From Byssochlamys sp. IMV 00236 (lineage: Eukaryota; Ascomycota; Eurotiomycetes; Eurotiales; Thermoascaceae), in NCBI GenBank assembly GCA_001931875.2, contig MSJH02000668.1, forward strand, positions 1-24,248: DNA of 24,248 bases, in the 5' to 3' direction. Position 1 is the stretch's first letter. Every line of letters starts with the position of its first letter. The notes below the pieces were generated by a model, which saw only the letters and a program-made list of their open reading frames with translations, was not told the origin of the DNA and ran no database searches. Positions 17,991 through 24,248 of the stretch are shown piece by piece. A program made the position numbers and the translations under genes.

Positions 17991-20259
17991 TCAAGAGCTA
18001 TTATTGATATGTCTAATTTGATATTCACCATTGGATTCTAAATGCACCTCAGTGTGATGATACTTGATAATACTTGGTTGATGAGTCACACTGATAATGG
18101 TTACGCCTGATTCTAATAGTAAACGATAAAGATGCTCTGCAGATTCTTCATCCATTGCATTTGTAGCTTCATCAAGTACTAAAAAAAAAAGTTTAAATCT
18201 TAATGTATATATGTGCTATATGATGTACTTGCCTACAAAACGAGGATTTGCATAAAAAATACGAGCAAAGACAAGTTTTTGCTGCTCACCAGGAGACAGC
18301 ATCTTGTACCATTCTTGTCCATAGCATGTATCAAATGACTCCAGCATACCAGCAAGGTGGCTCAGGCGTACCTTTTCTAGATTACTCAAAATCGACTCAT
18401 CTGTGCCTATAAAAGAAAACAGTTGAATTCGATTCGTTTCTTTTTATAACTTCAGGTACTTACATTGGCTAGAAGGGTATCCAAGTTGATTTCGTAATGA
18501 TCCTTCAACCAGATACGGTATCTGTGGCAAGAACAAGATATCTTTGGGCACACGGACTGTTCCTTCAGATGATGGCCATAAACCTGCCAGGGCACGCAAT
18601 ATAGACGTTTTTCCTCTTCCTAAAGAAACAGTTAATGTAAGATATTGATTCTTTCCCATTTTTCTTTCTTACCATTAGATCCTGTAAAGACTACATGGTG
18701 TTTAGGTTGAATGGTCATACAAAGGTCACGTACAATGAGCTTTCTTGAGGGGGAGTACAACGTAACGTGATCAAATTCGATATGATCACACCCATTATCA
18801 AAGTGATGAGGATGATCTATTTCTACATTTTCCAGATTCTCGACTACTTGGTCCAAGGCTTCTAGTAGTTCACCTATACGAGCAGTATAACCAGCAAGAT
18901 CTGAAAGCTTGGTGGATTGTTGAAGGATGGTTGAGAATAAAAAGATGAGATACATTATAACAAATGAGCTCTTTTTTTTTTTTTTAAATGGATTAGATAT
19001 CTAGTTTATGTTTGCACTTTTTTTTCGGTACCTGACTGATAATCGAACTGAGCTCACCAGCATCTTTTCCATCCAAAGCTCCAGTAAAGATTGGGATGGC
19101 TACAAGAAAGTAACTGATGATGGACCCCAAATAAGAGAAACTTTCATTAGCCACTAAAATAAAGCAATCAACATTATTTACACAGTGCGACAAATTGTAC
19201 TCCTTACTATTCAAAAATAAGCCATTGTTCACAATGGAGCGTTGATAGGTTAACAAAGTGTTCAAGCTCTGATTTGCTCTATCATGCTCTTCTTTTTCTC
19301 CATCACAAAAGGCAATTGATTCAACATATTGTCGTAGTCTGACGTGTAAGTATCTTTTCTTGAGGAAGTTAGAGATACATCATCATCATCCGATAGATCT
19401 TACCGAAAGTTTCCTTCTTGAAGTTCCTTGTAGAATACAGCGTTTACTATGGGTTGTATCAACCTACGACTTAATAATGATCCAATCAAGAAATAGACAA
19501 GCACAGCCAGTGGACCAAAGAAGCCAGTGACTATCCAACATTTGTATGTATAATAAATGGCCATAAGAGGTGCAATGATCAGATTTGTGATAATCTGTTG
19601 CAAGGTCTCTGCGAATTTATCCACATCCTGAGTGATACGTTGATCACTTGAGAGAGGAGGACGATATTAGTTACCCAGCATAAATATAGAGGAAGTTACT
19701 TTACGGATTGTCTACATATTGATTCATCAATAGATTATAAACCATCTTTGATTTGATATATCGATGTTGCAAGTGTACAGTGAGTAATCGTCTGGTCTTG
19801 ATAGCAAAAAGTTCTCCCATGAATTTCAATAAGCTTTTACACTGATAAAAGAGAGTCATGAGATCCTTGTGCTCTTTGATAAAATACAAAACTTACAGTA
19901 GCGACTGCAAAGACGAGAAGTAGACAGGTAGGAATATATCGAATAAATCCAGCAAGATCTCGAGAGGTAAGGATTGTATAGAAATTGCTTGGTATCAGAC
20001 CAACAAAATAAACGATTATTTCATATCCAATACCAATACACACAAAGGTAATATATAACCAAAACACACTGTGCTTACGGGCTTCCTTTGTCGTAGACCA
20101 TGCTCTGAGACGATTTGTATTGAATAGGATTCGTAAAAGACGATGAAATCTTTTAAGAAATAACCTATCAAATCTATATTGGCTTGAAGATAATGGTCTA
20201 GTTATTGGTTTGGAAGGGTCTTCCAACAGAGGTTCATCTAATGAGTCACTTATCCTCAT
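17991..20259 (-). CDS. ABCD4-like ABC half-transporter
   Basis: Nine exons on the minus strand: 20259-19897, 19841-19705, 19646-19404, 19353-19208, 19153-19032, 18970-18673, 18619-18464, 18406-18233, 18178-17991. Introns are 50-61 nt. All joins keep frame, giving 608 residues; human ABCD4 has 606. The N-terminal membrane domain follows ABCD4 closely, including LIPSNFYTILTSRDLAGF, NPDQRITQDVDKFAETL, IAPLMAIYYTYKCW and SIISYFLVAIPIF. An ABCD-type ESIAFCDGE loop lies near 259. The ATPase half has Walker A GSNGRGKT (434-441), signature LSPGEQQ (525-531), Walker B FVVLDEAT (545-552) and switch His579, all intact. Mammalian ABCD4 is lysosomal and exports cobalamin with LMBD1; here that role is inference. 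DEPLL at residues 8-12 fits a DxxLL sorting motif. The intron before LDEAT is GC-AG. An in-frame ATG at 20319 would add 20 residues encoded by a microsatellite. Confidence 0.88.
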
Positions 20260-20270
20260 TCCAACAAAAA

Positions 20271-20302
<32 letters not shown>

Positions 20303-20343
20303 AATTTAGGTGCAACCATGTTTTTTTTTTTTTTCCTCTTATA
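20260..20343. promoter_or_regulatory. 84-bp divergent promoter, transporter and oxygenase genes
   Basis: Only 84 bp separate the start codons of the ABC transporter (minus) and the dioxygenase (plus), so both must share this region for initiation. It consists almost wholly of an AAAG microsatellite (20271-20304) and a 14-T run (20321-20334). Poly(dA:dT) tracts exclude nucleosomes, so the arrangement could act as a bidirectional open promoter. No TATA box was seen. Confidence 0.6.
20271..20304. repeat. AAAG tetranucleotide microsatellite
   Basis: About eight and a half AAAG units with no interruption. On the minus strand it is open in the transporter frame and would encode repeated Phe-Leu-Ser-Phe if translation began at the ATG at 20319. 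Confidence 0.9.
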
Positions 20344-21066
20344 ATGTCTACTATAACTTGCTTTGATCTCTTTGGAGAATTGTCAAAAGAAGAACAACTT
20401 TACTTGAAAAAGCGTAAACATGAGAACCAGCTCAAGTTAAATGACAAGATCGCAGCGTTACCAACAGATCGATCAAAACGATCGATGGCAGAGAACAGAC
20501 TGGTCTTTCTATACAACAGAAAAAATTTCAAGATACCAGGGATAGAATACCAGCTGTTGACCCAAGACGAGTGCGAGAGCGTGTTGAATGTTTGCAGAAA
20601 GCAAAACGACTGGACAACAGATCGCCATTCGGCATTTGCAACGATAGATATTCCTATTCGCACAGACCCAAAGCTATCCTATCTGGAACCACTGGTGAAG
20701 GAACGGTTGTTTGACAAGTTGGGAGCACACTATGGATTCAACAAGACTGATTTGGACTTTAGAGATGTCTTTTTGGTAAAGTATTCAATGGACACACAGA
20801 GAGGTCTTCAGCTGCACACAGATGGGTGCTTGTTTTCACTTACTCTATTGATAAGTGATCCAAGTGACTTTGAAGGTGGAGGAACATACTATGAAAGTGT
20901 TGATAAAGTGATACATCTCAATCAAGGAGATTGTGCTCATCATAACGGAACAGTGAAGCATAGTGGAGTGAGTATCACTAAAGGAGAGCGATATATTCTT
21001 GTTGGATTTATAGACACTATTGATACAATTGAAAAAGATAAAATGGCAAAGATGATTAGAAATTAA
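20344..21066 (+). CDS. Prolyl 4-hydroxylase-type 2-oxoglutarate/Fe(II) oxygenase
   Basis: Intronless, 240 residues. The C-terminal half is a P4Hc-type double-stranded beta-helix: iron ligands His158 and Asp160 (QLHTDG), the SLTLLISDPSDFEGGGTYY segment typical of P4H enzymes, third ligand His206 (VKHSG), and Arg216 (GERYILVGF) for the 2-oxoglutarate carboxylate. These residues predict an active enzyme. There is no signal peptide or ER retention signal, so it is probably cytosolic or nuclear, unlike collagen P4H. The N-terminal 60 residues are Lys/Glu-rich and helical. The substrate is unknown; calling it a prolyl hydroxylase goes beyond the sequence. The start is the first ATG, facing the ABC transporter across 84 bp. 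The stop lies 17 bp from that of the convergent poly(A) polymerase gene. Confidence 0.85.
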   Translation: MSTITCFDLFGELSKEEQLYLKKRKHENQLKLNDKIAALPTDRSKRSMAENRLVFLYNRKNFKIPGIEYQLLTQDECESVLNVCRKQNDWTTDRHSAFATIDIPIRTDPKLSYLEPLVKERLFDKLGAHYGFNKTDLDFRDVFLVKYSMDTQRGLQLHTDGCLFSLTLLISDPSDFEGGGTYYESVDKVIHLNQGDCAHHNGTVKHSGVSITKGERYILVGFIDTIDTIEKDKMAKMIRN

Positions 21067-21083
21067 CACACAATAGCTCCTGT

Positions 21084-22932
21084 TTATTGTTGTGATGATT
21101 TATCCAAAGATAATCTTAAAAAAGCAGCTGCCTCTGATCTCTTTATGTATCTTAATGCCCAACTTACATTTTCGTCTCTTCTTTTTTTGCTATTTAAAAG
21201 TGATAGAAATGTTTTGCTGTAGCTCGTTAAATCCACTTCTTTGACTGTATAAAGTTAATATATAGAATATAAATAGAGAACAATAAACTTACATGCTGTA
21301 TTAATGGTTATACCAATGAGATAATAAGTCAGATAAATGACCCCTGGGCTCATTTTACCATTGTCATGTATTCTTGCCTCTTCTTGCGTAAAACCATTCT
21401 GTAAATCAATCTTTTCTTCAATGGTTCTATAGTTCACTACGGTATCATAAGACCTCATCAAGGGTTGAACTTCTTTTATGGCTGGATCTTCTTCAATCAT
21501 TTCAATGTATTTTGGTATATAAATAGCCATTCTGCCTGTCCTAATGAGATTTAAGTACGCTTGATTCTTCCACTTTTTATAAACTTACCATGCTTCATGA
21601 TTATTTATTGTCGATGTACTCGTTACAATGTTTATAAAATGCTTGTATCTTGTTAGATAATTGATAGGATTAAAGAGCTTATGAATGAGAGCAGATGCTG
21701 TTACTCCTTCCATGGTCAATAAAGCATATCCTAAACATAATAGACATGTCAATAAAAAAAAACATAAGAGTGCCTTGTTACGGCTTACCTCTCGCAAGTT
21801 CTCGCTGTAGGACCTTTTTTGTTGACTTTGTAACATTGGGTGCTACATTACATACAGGATAACAGGGTGAAACGATCGGCATGACGGAGCCCTCGAATTG
21901 TGTTAGATTTTTATACTCAATTCTACCGCCATTTTTATCAGGTATGTAATTTGTCAACATCACTGGCGTTTGCCATGGCCAGCGACTCCACATCTTGAAG
22001 AACTCTTGTAGGATATAGGTCACTGTCAGTCCCTCCTGATGTTTGATTGACATGTAAGTCTTTACGAGCAACAAGGTCCAAGCACTCCCGTTGAGATAAC
22101 CAATGGGTTTACTATAAATGCCACGTTCTGTTGCCCAGTGCTTGATGCATTGTAAACATGTCTGAAATAGCCTTACATGCTGTTGGTTGATCTGGCGTTT
22201 ACAGAACTGGTTCACACGGGGACCATCCATGCTTGCTAAACAAGTTTCATCAATATCCATCAATAATGAATCATCCAGAAAGTTAATGTTGGGCATCACT
22301 TTATCAATCCTAAGTCGGACAAATGAGATGTCAACCTATGTAATATATCAGTCCAAGGCTGATTGAATGAAATATATATATATATGTGTATCTTACAGAT
22401 ATTTTATCAATATTAAACTTGATAATAGGGACAGTGGCCCTTTGTACCGTCTGCATTGATTCATTCATGAATAAAAAAGAAGGGAGAATAAAAAAGTTTT
22501 GGTATCAATGGTTTACCTCTAAACCTGTTACTTGTGGTTGTTGCTTTAGCAATGGTGGGAAAAGTTTGAAGAAATCCTTTCGATGGACTGATTGAGGACA
22601 TACTAGGATAAGATCAATATCCGCATTTCTAAGATATCCACCTAGTGCATATGATCCAAAAGGTAATAGAATACATCCAATGTCCCCTCTTTTCCAATCA
22701 TGTTCCTTGGCCACTGCTCTTGAAAAGCTAGGTAATATGGCTTCTAGAAGCTTAATGATTGTCCTTCTGTTGATAATGATATGGGTTATCCCTTTTTGTG
22801 TCTTTGCTTTTCTTTATAAATATTAAAGCTTTACCTTACTTGGCTTTCTTCTTCTGTTTCAATAATGTGATATCGTTGTAGGTAACTGAGCCAGTCATCG
22901 TTTGTTATGCTTTTTTTTACTGTGGCTACCAT
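21084..22932 (-). CDS. Poly(A) polymerase
   Basis: Seven exons on the minus strand: 22932-22835, 22763-22517, 22450-22397, 22335-21789, 21730-21589, 21540-21293, 21244-21084. GT-AG introns of 48-71 nt give 498 residues. The nucleotidyltransferase core has FGSYALGGYLRNADIDLI with catalytic Asp81 and Asp83, and the third Asp135 in VDISF. Central domain: LRAIKxW-like CLQCIKHWATERGIYSKPIG, GSAWTLLLVKTYM, KMWSRWPWQTPVML and VMPIVSPCYPVCN, matching canonical nuclear PAP. The C-terminal RNA-binding fold ends near INTAFKEVDLTSYSKTFLSLL. It adds poly(A) to 3' ends of mRNA. It lacks the basic, Ser/Thr-rich tail of animal PAPs, and the core is diverged, so it may be a second PAP gene rather than the main one; that is inference. 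The ATG at 22932 has a better context (ACAATGG) than the in-frame one at 22944, which would add four residues. Confidence 0.87.
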
Positions 22933-22944
22933 TGTTTTATGCAT

Positions 22945-23620
22945 AAATATACATATATATATACTTATACAGTAAAAAAAAGAAGAGATAAAGGGGAAAG
23001 TGGGTATGGGTTTGGTATACTAATAACAAGATGAAAAAAAAAACGCGCACACGTAGATTGTCTTTTTACCTTTCAAAAAACCCTGTCACAAGCAGTCGAT
23101 TTTTATTTTTATGGGACACTTTGTTTAACAAATAACCCGGAAAAGGGGGCTAAAATTTACTTTTTTGTATCTGCGAAGGATTTAGAGTATAGTAAATTGG
23201 GTTTTACATTAAAGAAAAAGTAAGATAAAGCAAAGGAACAGAACAATCTCAGGAATATTAAAAAGGATAAAAATGACTCTTTTACTGCCAATCGAATTCA
23301 TTTTTGATAGGACCTTGCTTTATTTGGATTGGCGGTCTTGGCTCTTTTTTCCTTGTTGCTTGGCATTGTCCTAATGCTCTATATCAGATTTAATATAACA
23401 GAAAGATGCTCTCTAATTCATCATCAAAAGAAAAGGTAGAAATTGTTTGACAACGTTTAAACAAGAAGAAAGGAAATAACAAAAAGACCAGCATATCGTG
23501 TAACCCAAGAACTGAGATTTAAAAAGAATCAAGCAGACCTTCAATAACAAATTCTTTGCCCTTTTTTTTTTCCCTCTCTCTTTTCCATTTTCTCTTCCCT
23601 TTATCTCTCTATTCAATATT
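22945..23620. other. Divergent intergenic region, poly(A) polymerase and CUE gene
   Basis: About 680 bp, no gene seen. Near the poly(A) polymerase start lie TATA-like alternations (22950-22965). Before the CUE gene is a long pyrimidine tract (23561-23610), a common fungal promoter or leader feature. A minus-strand frame at 23413-23616 is the complement of that tract and is not believed. Confidence 0.5.
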
Positions 23621-24248
23621 ATGTCTAACCAAGAAACTAACCTAAACCAACATGAACAGCCTATAGGTCAAGTCTTGCAAGAGACAACCACTGACAACAC
23701 ACAACAACAACAACAACAACAACAACAACAGCCTACTCCTGTAGAACTCAAAGGTCCAGTCAAGACACTGAAGGATGCCTTTCCTGACCTGGACGTCGAT
23801 GTTATTGAGACTATATTAGATAGTCAAGGTGGAAACCTCGACGCAACTTTTGAAATTCTCTTGGGTATGTCAGATCCTTCTTACAAACCTGAACCTAGTC
23901 AGGAACAAATGAGACAAGACGAGGCATATGCTAGACAATTAGCTCGAGAAGGAGATGCTCATTATCCTCAAGACACGACAGCCAGAGCAAATAGTCAAGG
24001 CCCAGCATTTAACTTGCAAGAAGAGTTACCTGTCATAAAGGAAAAGATGATCGAGGCTGGAACAGGTAAGTAGTATAACTCGTTTTTCAATATGCTTTAA
24101 CCTTTTATATTTCTATTGTATATAGCCGCCAAGAATAAAATAGTTAATTTTTATAATCAATTTATGGCTGGATCGAATAGTAGTAATAATAATAGTAATA
24201 ACAACAATCAACGAACGTAAGTGAACTTGACAAAAAAAAAAAAAAAGA
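23621..24248 (+). CDS. CUE-domain protein, Cue5-like (partial at window end)
   Basis: Exon 1 is 23621-24065. A 60-nt GT-AG intron leads to exon 2 at 24126-24216, which ends at a strong donor (AC then GTAAGT). The coding sequence therefore continues beyond the window; 178 complete codons are visible. Residues 28-37 are a ten-Gln run encoded by CAA units. The CUE domain spans about 46-86: TLKDAFPDLDVDVIETIL with the FP motif, and FEILLGMSD with the Leu-Leu pair; both motifs contact ubiquitin. After it comes QDEAYARQLAREGD, a segment also seen after the CUE domain in Cue5-type proteins, and LQEELPVIKEKMIEAG. Exon 2 becomes Asn/Ser-rich (NSSNNNSNNNNQ). Yeast Cue5 is a ubiquitin-binding autophagy receptor for aggregates; the same role here is inferred. 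The ATG follows a T/C-rich leader. Confidence 0.85.
23702..23731 (+). repeat. CAA repeat encoding ten glutamines
   Basis: Nine CAA codons and a final CAG in the N-terminal part of the CUE gene. Such triplet runs are length-variable between strains. Confidence 0.85.

Noticed and set aside
1..24248. tRNA, rRNA, CRISPR or operon-type features
   Set aside because: No cloverleaf-like A/B boxes, rRNA blocks or spaced direct-repeat arrays were seen. Spliceosomal introns and fungal gene structure make prokaryotic features irrelevant.

Overview
The window is nuclear DNA of a filamentous fungus, most likely an early-diverging one (Mucoromycota, Mucorales-like). It is AT-rich. Genes carry many short introns (48-75 nt, one of 179 nt) with GTAAGT-type donors. 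Intact housekeeping genes alternate with decayed transposons. All exon structures were reconstructed by hand from splice-site consensus, frame continuity and family alignment from memory; no search was run.

Layout, left to right. 0.45-1.1 kb (-): glyoxalase I, four exons. 1.9-3.7 kb (-): an unrecognised 494-residue protein in four exons. 4.5-5.3 kb (+): a PX-PB1 protein. 5.3-10.9 kb: a gene-poor, transposon-rich block with a Tc1/mariner pseudogene that has lost its third catalytic motif, a decayed zinc-knuckle gene, an unnamed decayed minus-strand coding region, an inverted repeat and two short tandem arrays. 10.9-11.3 kb (+): mitochondrial ribosomal protein bL31m. 12.0-14.5 kb (+): RAD54. 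14.7-17.5 kb: a LINE-type reverse transcriptase pseudogene split by a 595-bp TA-flanked insertion, followed by a coding-like tail and a 38-nt poly(A) tract. 18.0-20.3 kb (-): a nine-exon, ABCD4-like ABC half-transporter. 20.3-21.1 kb (+): a prolyl-4-hydroxylase-type 2-oxoglutarate oxygenase. 21.1-22.9 kb (-): a seven-exon poly(A) polymerase. 23.6 kb to the end (+): a CUE-domain, Cue5-like protein that runs off the window.

The genes do not form one pathway. The tightest grouping is at 18-23 kb. The transporter and the oxygenase are transcribed divergently from 84 bp. The oxygenase and the poly(A) polymerase converge with only 17 bp between their stop codons. Most worth following up: the ABCD4-like transporter (possible cobalamin handling in a fungus), its GC-AG intron, the unrecognised 494-residue protein, the SH3-less PX-PB1 protein, the unnamed decayed coding region near 9-10 kb, and the nested insertion whose removal restores the reverse-transcriptase frame. 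I found no convincing new multi-gene system.
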